Of a stretch of DNA of 64,000 bases, positions 41,771-51,091 are shown piece after piece. This stretch comes from Metaclostridioides mangenotii. Its GTDB lineage: Bacteria; Bacillota; Clostridia; Peptostreptococcales; Peptostreptococcaceae. The DNA is taken from contig NZ_JAGGJX010000001.1 of the NCBI RefSeq assembly GCF_017873185.1, forward strand, positions 434,001 to 498,000, in the 5' to 3' direction. Made by a program: the position numbers and the translations under genes. Within the stretch, counting starts at the first letter, position 1, and every line of letters begins with the position of its first letter. A model generated the notes under the pieces. That model worked only from the letters and a program-made list of their open reading frames with translations. It was not told the origin of the DNA and searched no databases.

Positions 41771-42655
41771 ATGGAATTTATACCAGCTAAAACAATAGTT
41801 AATAAAACTAAAACTTCATGTTGGTTTGGCATAAACTACATCATGAATATATATAAAGGATGCTGTCACGGCTGTATTTACTGTGATAGCAGAAGTAGGT
41901 GCTATCAGATTGATAACTTTGACACGGTCAGAGCAAAATTAGACTCAACTGATATGATTGATAGAGAGCTAAAAAGCAAAATTAAAAAAGGTGTTATTGG
42001 AACAGGAGCAATGTCAGATCCATACAATCCGTTTGAAAAAAAGTACAAATTAACAAGGGAAGCTCTAAAGCTGATAGATAAATACAGATTCGGAGTAGCT
42101 ATAGATACGAAAAGTAGCCTTATCACAAGAGATATAGATATACTAAAAGATATAAAAGATCATTCACCGACTATCGCAAAAATTACTATTACCACTTGGG
42201 ATGATAAAATAAGCAAAATTGTTGAACCCTATGTATCAAGTTCTTCTGAAAGGTTCGAAAGTATAAGAAAGCTATCTGAAGCGGGAATATACACAGGGAT
42301 TTTAATGGGCCCGATGCTTCCATTTATTGAAGATACAAAAGATAATGTTATGGGAATAGTAAATTTAGCGTATGAAAATGGAGCAAACTTTATCAGTACA
42401 CATCCAGGATTAACATTGAGAGATAATCAAAGAGAGTGGTATTATAACAAGTTAGATGAAACCTTTCCAAATCTTAAACATAAATACATTAAAACTTACG
42501 AAGATAGGTACGATTGCCTTTCGCCAAAGTATAAAGAGCTAATGTATATTTTCAAAGAAGAGTGCGCCAAAAAAAATATATTGTACAAAATGGAGGATAT
42601 AATAGATGCCTATAAAAAAAGTTATGAAACTACACAGATATCATTATTCGATTAA
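41771..42655 (+). CDS. SplB-like radical SAM protein
   Basis: 294 residues. KGCCHGCIYCDSRSRCY contains the CxxxCxxC cluster motif; GTGAMSDPYNPFEKKYKLTR and DTKSSLITRDIDIL follow the Rv2578c/spore-photoproduct-lyase-like family, and the C-terminus ends in TTQISLFD. The substrate is unknown; the lack of the usual SplB N-terminal region argues against a true photoproduct lyase. It lies 100 bases before the ZorA-like gene, in the same direction. Ribosome binding site AAGGAGAG. Confidence 0.8.
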   Translation: MEFIPAKTIVNKTKTSCWFGINYIMNIYKGCCHGCIYCDSRSRCYQIDNFDTVRAKLDSTDMIDRELKSKIKKGVIGTGAMSDPYNPFEKKYKLTREALKLIDKYRFGVAIDTKSSLITRDIDILKDIKDHSPTIAKITITTWDDKISKIVEPYVSSSSERFESIRKLSEAGIYTGILMGPMLPFIEDTKDNVMGIVNLAYENGANFISTHPGLTLRDNQREWYYNKLDETFPNLKHKYIKTYEDRYDCLSPKYKELMYIFKEECAKKNILYKMEDIIDAYKKSYETTQISLFD

Positions 42656-42760
42656 TAGACAATATTTTATAATAATCCATTAATTTTCTTATTTCTATCA
42701 TTTTTTAGATCTCTACTACGTATAGATTAAATATAAATAATTTATAAGGTGGGGATAGAT

Positions 42761-44224
42761 TTGAGTAATATACTTGTCAATTTCGTAAGCTCGATTCTTA
42801 CAAATCCAATTACAGTAGCATTTTTGATATTTATAACAACATTTGCTGTTGTCAAAATTTTGGACAACAGTAAGCTGTATGCTTTCATAGATTCGAAGCT
42901 TGTAGAAGTAAACACAAACCAGGATACGAGTTCATTTTATAATGAAATAAAAATTAAGTACGATGAATACAGCAAAGAACATAAGTACTCAGATGTAAAT
43001 ATAACTTCATTTATAGAAGAGATTATATCTGAACTCAAATATAATAACAGATCTCTTCTAGATAAAATCAACAGTATTAAAAATGCTTCTTCAATATGTA
43101 TACTATTTGGAGTATTAGGGACGTTTGTTGGGCTTTCTACAATGCTGTTGTCTGTTAATACTAGTGATATTGTAAACTCTTTACCAGCTACAATAAGCAG
43201 TATGCAGACAGCTTTTTTAACTAGTATCTTTGGTATAGTTTTTTCTATAATCATTACATCTATTACTAGGACTAAAGACTGTGAGCACATTTTAGTTAGA
43301 CTAATGCTAAAAACTGAGAATATACTTACTTCTCAAGTAACTCATAAAAAATCAGAACATATGGATGTAAAGATAGAAGAAGTAAAAAATACGATTAAAC
43401 ATATAAGTAAGTCCATAGAGTCTATAGAGAAGTTCGATAAAATTTCTCAAGACCTAACTGAATTTAATGAAGAGTTTATAAACGGGATAAAAAATCTTAA
43501 GTCTCTTCTTGAAGGATCAGAAAGCTCTATAAAGACATTTGATCAGAGCATCAGAAAACTAGATAAACAATTCAGCATTTTAAATGTGAAGTTTAATAAA
43601 TTATTTGAAAAATACGATAGACAAGACGATATAAGTAGAGAAATGCTATTTGATTTAAAAGAATCAACAAAGAGTATTACAAATGCTACTGAGAGCCAAT
43701 ATAAAATTAAAGATTACATAAAAAATATAAATGCTGGATTTGCAATTTATGAGAGAAGCGCTCAAGATATGCTATCTAAACTTATCTCACACGAAAATGA
43801 AATGACAGTAGCACAGAGAAATTTACTAGAAGAAAAAGTAACTCTAGATTATACAGTAAACTCTCTGGCAGATGTAGTAGCCGATTTTTCACTTGATATA
43901 CAAGATAAACTGGATAAAGTATTTGATAAGTCACTAGATATACAGGATAAGCTAAATATGACCTTTGACACTTCTATTATGGAAGAATACGATTTGATTG
44001 ATTATAAAGATTTTATAGATAGATTGGTCGAAAAAATAGATATTGATAATGAAATCTTAAATGATAGAGACAACATTAAGCTTGTGGATCAAAACGATTA
44101 TTCAAACGATAATTTATATGACGATTTACATACAGAGATTGAAGAGAATATCTCAATTGATGATGATAGTCTAAAACATGAATTGGAAGATAGAATAGGT
44201 GAGGATGAGGTATATGATAAATAA
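42761..44224 (+). CDS. ZorA-like MotA/TolQ/ExbB-family motor protein
   Basis: 487 residues. Three to four membrane helices (about 15-38, 110-130, 145-170) carry ICILFGVLGTFVGLSTMLL and MQTAFLTSIFGIVFSI, the MotA/ExbB-type ion-channel signature. A long, charged, coiled-coil-rich cytoplasmic tail (about 190-487) follows, with a repeat LDIQDKLDKVFDKSLDIQDK; such a tail is a feature of ZorA in Zorya defence systems. With the next gene it would form a 5:2 ion-driven rotary motor. Start TTG 42761 is chosen because AAGGTGGGG lies six bases before it; GTG 42749 is inside that site. No flagellar genes are nearby. Confidence 0.8.
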   Translation: MSNILVNFVSSILTNPITVAFLIFITTFAVVKILDNSKLYAFIDSKLVEVNTNQDTSSFYNEIKIKYDEYSKEHKYSDVNITSFIEEIISELKYNNRSLLDKINSIKNASSICILFGVLGTFVGLSTMLLSVNTSDIVNSLPATISSMQTAFLTSIFGIVFSIIITSITRTKDCEHILVRLMLKTENILTSQVTHKKSEHMDVKIEEVKNTIKHISKSIESIEKFDKISQDLTEFNEEFINGIKNLKSLLEGSESSIKTFDQSIRKLDKQFSILNVKFNKLFEKYDRQDDISREMLFDLKESTKSITNATESQYKIKDYIKNINAGFAIYERSAQDMLSKLISHENEMTVAQRNLLEEKVTLDYTVNSLADVVADFSLDIQDKLDKVFDKSLDIQDKLNMTFDTSIMEEYDLIDYKDFIDRLVEKIDIDNEILNDRDNIKLVDQNDYSNDNLYDDLHTEIEENISIDDDSLKHELEDRIGEDEVYDK

Positions 44225-44837
44225 ATATAGAAGAACCGTGAATAAAGAATTTGAAAAGAGTAGTTTTTGGCCTACTTTTACTGATTTACTTTCAACTGTT
44301 CTTATGGTTGTAATCCTAACTCTATTTAGCACTCAGAGCATATCTGGATCTGTTAAACAAGATTTGGCACAAAATATCAATAATTCAGTAGAAGAAACTT
44401 TAAAGAATGATAATATTCCGGTTAAGGTCGATAAAAGAAGCGGTCAAGTAACTTTTGGTGAAAGTACAATGTTTGATGTAGATAGTGATGAGCTAAAGCC
44501 AGAGGCAAAAGAAATGTTAAAAAAATTCATTCCTAAGTATGTAGAAACAGTTTATAAAGATTATGGCAGCAATATATCTAAAATTGTAGTAGAAGGTCAC
44601 ACGGATGATATAGGGAGTTATTTATACAATCTGGATTTGTCTCAAAGAAGAGCTTACAGTGTAACTAAATATATGGTAAGTGATGAGATAGGAGATTACA
44701 AATATAAAACTAAATTTACTAAGCATATAATAGCTGTAGGCAGATCTAAAGCTGATCTTATAAAAAACAAGGATGGATCTGTAAACAGAGATTCATCTAG
44801 AAGAGTTGAATTAAAATACGAGATTGATATAGATTAA
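44214..44837 (+). CDS. ZorB-like MotB/OmpA-domain motor protein
   Basis: 207 residues. A short basic N-terminus, then one membrane helix that begins FWPTFTDLLSTVLMVVILTL; the Asp is at the place of the ion-binding Asp of MotB/ZorB. The periplasm-side OmpA domain has VVEGHTDDIGS, LDLSQRRAYSVTKYM and SRRVELKYEI, the peptidoglycan-binding set. It overlaps the ZorA-like gene by 11 bases, so the two are co-translated. The internal ATG with GAGGATGAGG before it is the start. ZorC, ZorD or ZorE are not present, so this is not a complete known Zorya system. Confidence 0.82.
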   Translation: MINKYRRTVNKEFEKSSFWPTFTDLLSTVLMVVILTLFSTQSISGSVKQDLAQNINNSVEETLKNDNIPVKVDKRSGQVTFGESTMFDVDSDELKPEAKEMLKKFIPKYVETVYKDYGSNISKIVVEGHTDDIGSYLYNLDLSQRRAYSVTKYMVSDEIGDYKYKTKFTKHIIAVGRSKADLIKNKDGSVNRDSSRRVELKYEIDID

Positions 44838-44959
44838 TAAATATAGAAAAGTAAATATAGAGTATTAAGTTTAATTTATTCTTATAAAATAACAAATTTC
44901 ACTAAAAAATGATAAAATGGTATAATAAGGGTTATTGTTATTATTATGGAGGATTTAAC

Positions 44960-45919
44960 ATGAAGCACAGTTACAAAACAAGTATTAGGAAAAATACAAT
45001 TAAGATTAAATCATTGATGATACTTATAGTATTTATGGTATCAATATTTTTAACAGCATGTGATCAGTTGGATATTGTAAACGAAGTAATTAGTGATAGT
45101 AGTAGTGAGCAGAGTACAGAAACTATTAAAACGAGTGGAGAGAATGTAAAAATACATTTTATAGACACTGGAAATAGCGATGCGATTCTTATAGAAGATA
45201 ACGGAGTTTTTACACTAATTGATGGAGGAGACAATGATGATGAAGATCTAATGGTTGACTACCTAAATAAATCTGGTGTAAAATCAATTAAATACTTAAT
45301 ATCTACTCATGCACATGCTGATCATTTGGGCGGTTTAGATGCTGTAGTCAAAAATTTCGAAATAGAGAACGTATTAGTATCTAATGGTTCAGCAAGCACA
45401 AAGAGTTACAGAGATTTTATAAATGCAATGGCAGACAAAGGATTATCTCCTGGAGTTCCACTTGAAAACAATAAGTTTTACTTAAATAATTCTTATTTTG
45501 AAGTACTTAATACCAACGGTGGAGGCACGACTAACGAACAATCTTTAGTTTTGGTTTACACAAATGGAAACGATAAAGCTATATTTACAGGTGATATCGA
45601 AAAGGGTACTGAAAAAGAAATTTTAGGAAAGTTAGATAAAGTAGACTTATTAAAAGTTGCTCACCATGGATCTAGAAGTAGTTCTACTCAAGAATTTTTG
45701 GATAAAGTAAACCCAGAGTATGCTGCTATATTGGCTGAAAAAGACAATTCATACGGTCATCCTCATAAAGAGACGATGAATAGATTTAAAAAGATGGGTA
45801 TAAAAATACATAGAAGCGATGAATGTGGTGATATAATTTTCGAATCTACAGGTGATGGACTTATCTCCGAATGCAAGGTAGAAGGAAGTTACATTGACGG
45901 TAGAAGCAAAGCTAATTAG
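44960..45919 (+). CDS. Lipoprotein ComEC/Rec2-like metallo-beta-lactamase
   Basis: 319 residues. The signal peptide ends in the lipobox FLTACDQ (Cys about 33). The rest is the soluble ComEC-type hydrolase: HFIDTGNSDAILIE, the metal motif STHAHADHLGG, GTTNEQSLVLV, FTGDIEKG, and KVAHHGSRSSS with YAAILAEKDNSYGHP. Such proteins may be extracellular nucleases or phosphodiesterases. The start at 44960 follows TGGAGG; a longer frame begins 51 bases earlier. It is 122 bases after the motor pair, possibly in the same operon. Confidence 0.85.
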   Translation: MKHSYKTSIRKNTIKIKSLMILIVFMVSIFLTACDQLDIVNEVISDSSSEQSTETIKTSGENVKIHFIDTGNSDAILIEDNGVFTLIDGGDNDDEDLMVDYLNKSGVKSIKYLISTHAHADHLGGLDAVVKNFEIENVLVSNGSASTKSYRDFINAMADKGLSPGVPLENNKFYLNNSYFEVLNTNGGGTTNEQSLVLVYTNGNDKAIFTGDIEKGTEKEILGKLDKVDLLKVAHHGSRSSSTQEFLDKVNPEYAAILAEKDNSYGHPHKETMNRFKKMGIKIHRSDECGDIIFESTGDGLISECKVEGSYIDGRSKAN

Positions 45920-45955
45920 ATATTTAGTGTTAATACTTACATAAGAGGTGTTACT

Positions 45956-46255
45956 ATGGTAAGACATGTTGTATTTTGGAATTATGATGAAAAAATTTCA
46001 AATAATGAACGAATAGGGAGTTCTAAAAAAATAAAATCAGATCTTGAAGCTCTTGGAAGTGTAGTAGATGGAGTAGTAAGTATCGAAGTTAGCATAGATG
46101 CCCTAGATTCAAGTAATGTAGATATTATGCTCGACAGCTTATTTGAAAGTAAAGAAGCTCTTATAAACTATCAAAATCACCCTGAGCACAAGAAAGTTGG
46201 AGAATTTGTAAAAGTTCTTATGTGCAGCAGAAAATGCTTTGATAGTGTAGAATAA
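45956..46255 (+). CDS. Dabb-family (stress-response A/B barrel) protein
   Basis: 99 residues beginning MVRHVVFWNYDE and with YQNHPEHKKVGEFV, the standard dimeric alpha-beta barrel. Functions of family members are mostly unknown. It starts 36 bases after the MBL gene with AGAGGTG before the ATG and ends at a terminator shared with lexA. Confidence 0.85.
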   Translation: MVRHVVFWNYDEKISNNERIGSSKKIKSDLEALGSVVDGVVSIEVSIDALDSSNVDIMLDSLFESKEALINYQNHPEHKKVGEFVKVLMCSRKCFDSVE

Positions 46256-46284
46256 AAGATTAAAATAAAATAACAATAAAAAAC

Positions 46285-46320
46285 AAAAGGTTGACTCAAA
46301 TATAATGAGCCAACCTTTTT
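46285..46320. terminator. Bidirectional terminator between Dabb gene and lexA
   Basis: AAAAGGTTGACTC (46285-46297) / GAGCCAACCTTTTT (46307-46320), one mismatch. Confidence 0.85.
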
Positions 46321-46330
46321 CTTTGAAAAT

Positions 46331-46981
46331 TTACTTCATAACCCTAAAGACTCCAGTTACGATACCTATTATCTCAACTTCGTAGTCATTGAGTATAATC
46401 GCTTCCATAAATTCATTTTCAGGTTGTAGTCTTATAAAGTTTTCTTCTTTAAAAAATCTCTTAACCGTAGCAGCTTCTCCGTTTACAAGCGCTACAACAA
46501 TTTCTGAGTTTTCCGCAGAACTATTTTTATCTACTACTACATAATCGCCATCTAATATACCAGCGTTTATCATACTTTCACCTTTTACTTTAAGGACAAA
46601 GTTGTCTTTTCCCTTAATTAGGTTAGTAGGAAGTGGTATGTATTCTTGAATATTCTGATGAGCAAGTATTGGTTCACCAGCAGTGATTTCACCAACTAGC
46701 GGTAAGTTGATGATTTCTTGGTTAAATCCAGTAACATTATCGTCCTTGTTTCTGTCCAATACCTCAATAGCTCTAGGTTTAGTTGGATCTTTTCTTATGT
46801 ATCCAAGCTTTTCAAGTTTGTTTAAATGCGAATGTACTGTAGAAGTAGATCTAAGTCCAACTGCATTACATATCTCCCTAACTGCAGGTGGATATCCCTT
46901 AGCAACAAGCTCTGATTTTATAAACTCTAAGATTAGCGCTTGTTTTTCTGTTAAATCTAAATACATAATCATCTCACTCAT
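46331..46981 (-). CDS. lexA: LexA repressor
   Basis: 216 residues. The N-terminal winged helix has LTEKQALILEFIKSEL and GLRSTSTVHSHLNKLEKLGY. Cleavage region GEITAGEPILA (Ala-Gly bond), catalytic Ser in LKVKGESMINAGIL and Lys in AATVKRFF. It represses the SOS response and is cleaved with RecA help after DNA damage. ATG codons at 46981, 46972 and 46966 are all in frame; the exact one is uncertain. A LexA box overlaps its promoter. Confidence 0.95.
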   Translation of the reverse strand: MSEMIMYLDLTEKQALILEFIKSELVAKGYPPAVREICNAVGLRSTSTVHSHLNKLEKLGYIRKDPTKPRAIEVLDRNKDDNVTGFNQEIINLPLVGEITAGEPILAHQNIQEYIPLPTNLIKGKDNFVLKVKGESMINAGILDGDYVVVDKNSSAENSEIVVALVNGEAATVKRFFKEENFIRLQPENEFMEAIILNDYEVEIIGIVTGVFRVMK

Positions 46982-47017
46982 TTCTGGGTTTATATTTTAA
47001 ATTGTTCTATACTATAT

Positions 47018-47057
47018 ATTGTATCATAATAGTATTGCTAACTCAAACATTTGTTCC
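47018..47057 (-). promoter_or_regulatory. lexA promoter with SOS box
   Basis: On the minus strand, GGAACAAATGTTTGAG (47042-47057) contains the GAAC-N4-GTTT-type box of Clostridia. It overlaps a promoter TTGAGT (47041-47046), 17 bases, TACAAT (47018-47023), so lexA should repress itself. Confidence 0.75.
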
Positions 47058-47068
47058 TGTTGTTTCGA

Positions 47069-48196
47069 TTAATTTTCATCATCAATCCATTCGAAGTTGT
47101 TTACTATATCACGTTTTACGTTTTTCTTGTGTGCAGCATATAGCTGAGTTGTAGTTACGTTATCGTGATCTAATAGATTTTGAACATCGTATATGGAAAA
47201 ACCGTTTTGAATAAGTGAAGTAGCAGCTGTGGCTCTAAGTTTGTGAGGGCTATATCCTTTATCTCTGCTAGTATCCATAGAAATTGATGTATATTTTTTT
47301 ACTAAGGACCTTATTGCCTTTGCTGTAATTCTTTTATTTTGTAGAGATAAAAACAAAGCGTCTTTAAACTCTTCTGATAAAAGCTCACTATTAGGTCTTT
47401 CATTTTCTATGTAATCTTTTACAACTGTTTCGCATGTATGGTTTATAGGCATTAGAACTTCTTTGCCTCTTTTTCTGTAAATCATAAATTCGCCTCTAGA
47501 AAAATTAAATGAAGAAATATTTAATTCCCTAAGTTCGTTGAGTCTAAGACCATAAGTAACAAACAGAGCCAAAATTGCTTTATCTCTCAACCTTGTTTTT
47601 TCCCAGTAAACCATCTCTTTATCTGTTAGCCCTTTGCCTGTATCAACTGCATCAAGCATCTTTGCCACTTCATCTATCTCTAAACGCTTTATAGCGTCTG
47701 GCTGCGGCTTCGGTAGCTTAATAGGATTAAGCCCATCAGTGATATTGCTATCAATTTGTTCATTTCTATATAAAAACTTAAATAGTGTAGATATTGAAGA
47801 TTTTTTTCTAGCTAGAGCTCTATTATTATTTTCATACAAGATTGTATTTTTACCATTTTCTTTATAGTATCTACCACAATAATCACCTAGAAATAGGTTA
47901 AGGTCTCTTGCTTTAATTTCGTTGAATTCTTCAACAGTAATATTTTCTACTTCCTTTGCAACAGTAAGTTCGTTATTTTCCACTAAGTATTCGCAAAAAA
48001 AATGTATATCATCTAAATATGCAAGCCTAGTAGTTACAGCCACCGATCCCTTCAAATAAATAAAATAATCCTTCATAAAGCCAGGTAGCTTTTTCTGTAC
48101 ACTTATACATCTATCTATAATATCATTATCCCTAATAACGATATTATCAGGCTTATTTGATTTATTATTGATTCTAACTGATTTAGTTTCAGACAT
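47069..48196 (-). CDS. XerC/D-like tyrosine recombinase
   Basis: 375 residues with an N-terminal SAM-like core-binding domain (LPGFMKDYFIYLKGSVAVTT) and a full catalytic set: YGLRLNELRELN (Arg), KRGKEVLMPIN (Lys), SPHKLRATAATSL (His-x-x-Arg), NLLDHDNVTTTQLYAA (His and Tyr). It lies directly upstream of lexA with only 87 bases between, in the same direction, as a stable core location, so it is probably chromosomal rather than phage-borne. Ribosome binding site TAGGAGG. Confidence 0.85.
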   Translation of the reverse strand: MSETKSVRINNKSNKPDNIVIRDNDIIDRCISVQKKLPGFMKDYFIYLKGSVAVTTRLAYLDDIHFFCEYLVENNELTVAKEVENITVEEFNEIKARDLNLFLGDYCGRYYKENGKNTILYENNNRALARKKSSISTLFKFLYRNEQIDSNITDGLNPIKLPKPQPDAIKRLEIDEVAKMLDAVDTGKGLTDKEMVYWEKTRLRDKAILALFVTYGLRLNELRELNISSFNFSRGEFMIYRKRGKEVLMPINHTCETVVKDYIENERPNSELLSEEFKDALFLSLQNKRITAKAIRSLVKKYTSISMDTSRDKGYSPHKLRATAATSLIQNGFSIYDVQNLLDHDNVTTTQLYAAHKKNVKRDIVNNFEWIDDEN

Positions 48197-49301
48197 ATTT
48201 TCAACCTCCTAATACGATGAAACATTTTAATATAATAACATTAATAAGTTAAATTATATATTAAAAATGATTATGATTCAAATTTAGTGAAAAATTCTTA
48301 AGAATACTTAATGTGGAAAAATTATTTGTAAATAACGAAAGAGAGTACAATATAGTTAAAGATTCATTATCCAAATTGAATAATTGTTAATGGTATAAAT
48401 ACTCAAGAAATTAAATAAAAGTTCTTAGAAGGTCATTTAAGAGGTCTATTTTTGAGGATAGAATAAAAGTAGATCAAAATGTCGTAGCAATGTATAATTT
48501 GAATGATATATAAATTTGTGATCAATATAAATTGTTATGAGTAAAACTACGTTAACTAACTGAATATTAAATTTATAACTTGTTATCAAATTGCTAAAAT
48601 AGATTTATAATTATTGAATCATAAAATATATAAATAGTAAGTCCATTAACAAGAAGATAAAGGTAGAGTGAAAAGTAAAAGATAAGTTTTTTTAGCAATA
48701 TATTTTGCAAGTATACAAATAGCTGATTTTAGGTAAATTAGCATAAAAGCACTCTTCCTATAATTTATATACACAACTATTCCCTAAATATACATTTAAA
48801 GATTAGTTATATGTAAGCTCTATTTTTGAGAGTTATTAACAAATATACATAATTTATATTAAAACAAATAAAATTTATAAACTAACTACAAATATTTCAA
48901 AATAAATTTTATAGTTTAATTCTTTACATCAATTTCAATTAACCAACCCAATATAACGTGAAGATCAAGATTTGAAGTATTAAAATTCACGCTTATATTA
49001 CTCATATAATATTACATTTTTCTATAGATATAACAGATATAACCGAATTTCTATTTTTATATAGCAGACAAAATCCCTTTATGGCAATAACTAATCAATA
49101 TCATTGCACTTTGCATTAGTATCTACCAGAAAGGGATTAATTAATAAGATTTCCTTTTATTTTATCATTTTTTATATTCTATTTAAATAAATTACCAATA
49201 AACTCAATCTTCGTCTGGAGTTTTTAAATTGCATATATTTAGCATTTTGTCTGTTTATTTCTAACTATTTTTTCTATACAATCAGCAATTGATAAGTCTA
49301 G
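48197..49301. other. 1.1-kb gene-poor region
   Basis: Very A+T-rich with no intact gene. A decayed reading frame near 48313-48513 switches phase several times: EKLFVNNEREYNIVKDSL, then FLEGHLRGLFLRIE and KVDQNVVAMYNLNDI; family unknown. At 49071-49139 AATCCCTTT and AAAGGGATT enclose a 50-base loop, a possible small RNA or terminator. The rest shows nothing I can support. Confidence 0.4.
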
Positions 49302-50138
49302 CTAACTTCTACCTTTTATAATTGTGCTTAGAATATAAGATATAATCAATGTTACAAAGGAAAAAAACAAACCGAGCATCATTAGTAAAATAACGATTAT
49401 ATTGTACTCTATAATCATATCAACTATACTACTCTCACCTGCACCTAGTAAATACGATACGATTGATCCTATAAAAACTATCGCTATAAGCACACCTAAT
49501 CCAGACAAACTATTCTTAAAGTCAGAATAACTTAAAGACATATGGCTCGATATCGAATACATCAAGAATATAAAAATTATAAACTTTATCGAGATTAGAT
49601 TATTTCCTTGGAACACAAAAGTGAAAGAAATGTAAATATCCTTTAATAAAGAATTAATAAAACCAATAAAATTAAAGCTTTCTATATTAGCAATATAAGT
49701 CTCTAAACTAAGAATATTTATAATCGCACTAAAACTTTCAGGCAAAAATAACCTAAATATAAGAACTATTGATAGAGTCCCTCCGATTAATGGTGCAATA
49801 CCTATAAAAAAATTGCCTAGTTTCTGATATAAACTATTTTTCTTGTATGTATGACTTACATATCCTAATACTCCATCGTATTCACTCTCAATTGGTCTAA
49901 ACAGCTTTACCTCTTTTATATGATGTTTAAAAATAAGGCACATAATTAAATGACTTAATTCATGAATAATGGTGCCTATAGCTCCAGTTACAATAAGTCC
50001 ACTTCTACCAAATGCTGAGTATATAAATTTATTGTTTTTCCTTTCAATCATGCTGAATACAAATCCAAACGCTAAAAATGTAATAATTAAAAGGATTACG
50101 TTTACTATGCTAGATTTTAATATATAAATTAGATCCAT
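49302..50138 (-). CDS. Membrane protein with HExxH motif (M50-like)
   Basis: 278 residues, about seven helices. IIHELSHLIMCLIFKHHIKEVKLF holds an HExxH zinc motif at the edge of a helix, similar to site-2 protease-like or DUF3267 proteins, and later helices have SISSHMSLSYSDFKNSLSG. It could be an intramembrane zinc protease, but the second motif (NPDG-like) of true M50 enzymes is not evident. The start at 50138 follows AAAGGAG; a longer frame from 50165 overlaps that site. Confidence 0.65.
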   Translation of the reverse strand: MDLIYILKSSIVNVILLIITFLAFGFVFSMIERKNNKFIYSAFGRSGLIVTGAIGTIIHELSHLIMCLIFKHHIKEVKLFRPIESEYDGVLGYVSHTYKKNSLYQKLGNFFIGIAPLIGGTLSIVLIFRLFLPESFSAIINILSLETYIANIESFNFIGFINSLLKDIYISFTFVFQGNNLISIKFIIFIFLMYSISSHMSLSYSDFKNSLSGLGVLIAIVFIGSIVSYLLGAGESSIVDMIIEYNIIVILLMMLGLFFSFVTLIISYILSTIIKGRS

Positions 50139-50427
50139 AAATATAAACTCCTTTCGGCTTTCCATCTAATAACTTTAGCTTCACTTCGATTTCTCCTTGA
50201 TAATATTTATTGTGAATTACTTTTTTATTTTAAATACAATAATTTTACCATTTAATTTAAAAAGAGTAAACAAAATATAAAACATATCAAATACAAATAT
50301 AAAAACTTTTTTAAAAGAATCCTAATAAATTTATAATCAAAAAAAGTGCAAAGATATCTCTTTACACCAAGAAAATATTAATATAGCAAATCACACAAAT
50401 ATCAAAATATACGAAAAACATATAACG

Positions 50428-50688
50428 CTATCTGGATTCAATAGTAAGTTTTATAGCTGTCTTTTTATTCCCGTCAATCTCAATCTCTGTAAATGCCGGT
50501 ATACACACAAGATCTACGCCACTTGGAGCTAGAAATCCTCTCGCTATTGCAACCGCCTTTATCGATTGATTAAGAGCCCCTGCACCGACTGCTTGAACCT
50601 CCGCTACACCATCCCTTCTAATTACACTTGCTAAAGCCCCTGCAAGTGAATTAGGATGCGATTTTGTTGAAACTTTTAATATTTCCAT
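50428..50688 (-). CDS. spoVS: Stage V sporulation protein S
   Basis: 86 residues matching SpoVS over its whole length: EILKVSTKSHPNSLAGAL, AVGAGALNQSIKAVAIARGF and GVDLVCIPAFTEIEIDG. SpoVS is an Alba-like nucleic-acid-binding protein needed for coat assembly and late sporulation in Bacillus. It supports an endospore-forming host. Ribosome binding site AAAGGGG. Single gene. Confidence 0.95.
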   Translation of the reverse strand: MEILKVSTKSHPNSLAGALASVIRRDGVAEVQAVGAGALNQSIKAVAIARGFLAPSGVDLVCIPAFTEIEIDGNKKTAIKLTIESR

Positions 50689-51091
50689 TTTAACAGCCCC
50701 TTTTGTTAAGAAAATTTTTAGTTTCTTTTATTGTTGTTTAATATATATATTCTATTTACAAAATCCAAATACCTTGAAGAGCATTTCTATTTCTCTAGAC
50801 ATTTTATGATATTGTTTAAACGAAAATTCTGATATTTACAATATAATATTTGTAACTACTTAAACACATAATCAAAGTAACAATTTAAAACTTATTATGA
50901 CAGTATAAGTTTAATTTCATATATAATATAAATATTTATAACAACTATTCTATTTTTTAGTATAAATTAAGATTCAAAAAAAGAGCTATCTAAAGTCTTA
51001 CTTTTAGGCGCCCTTTTAATTCAACTATATTTTTACATTAGGTAACATCTCAAAGATTAAGTATCAATTTATTTTGAGGTAAACACTATTG
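50689..51091. other. Intergenic region between accA and spoVS
   Basis: About 400 bases, A+T-rich. It must contain the spoVS promoter and the end of the acc operon. A weak stem near 50976-51018 (AAAAAAAGAGC...GCGCCCTTTT) may be the acc terminator. No gene is seen. Confidence 0.35.

Noticed and set aside
41771-42655. Spore photoproduct lyase (splB)
   Set aside because: The radical SAM motif is right for the superfamily, but length and N-terminus fit the Rv2578c-like group better.
42761-44837. Complete Zorya defence system
   Set aside because: Only ZorA- and ZorB-like genes are present; ZorC, ZorD and ZorE are absent from the neighbourhood.
42761-44837. Flagellar MotA/MotB
   Set aside because: The ZorA-like protein has a long coiled-coil tail and no flagellar genes are near.
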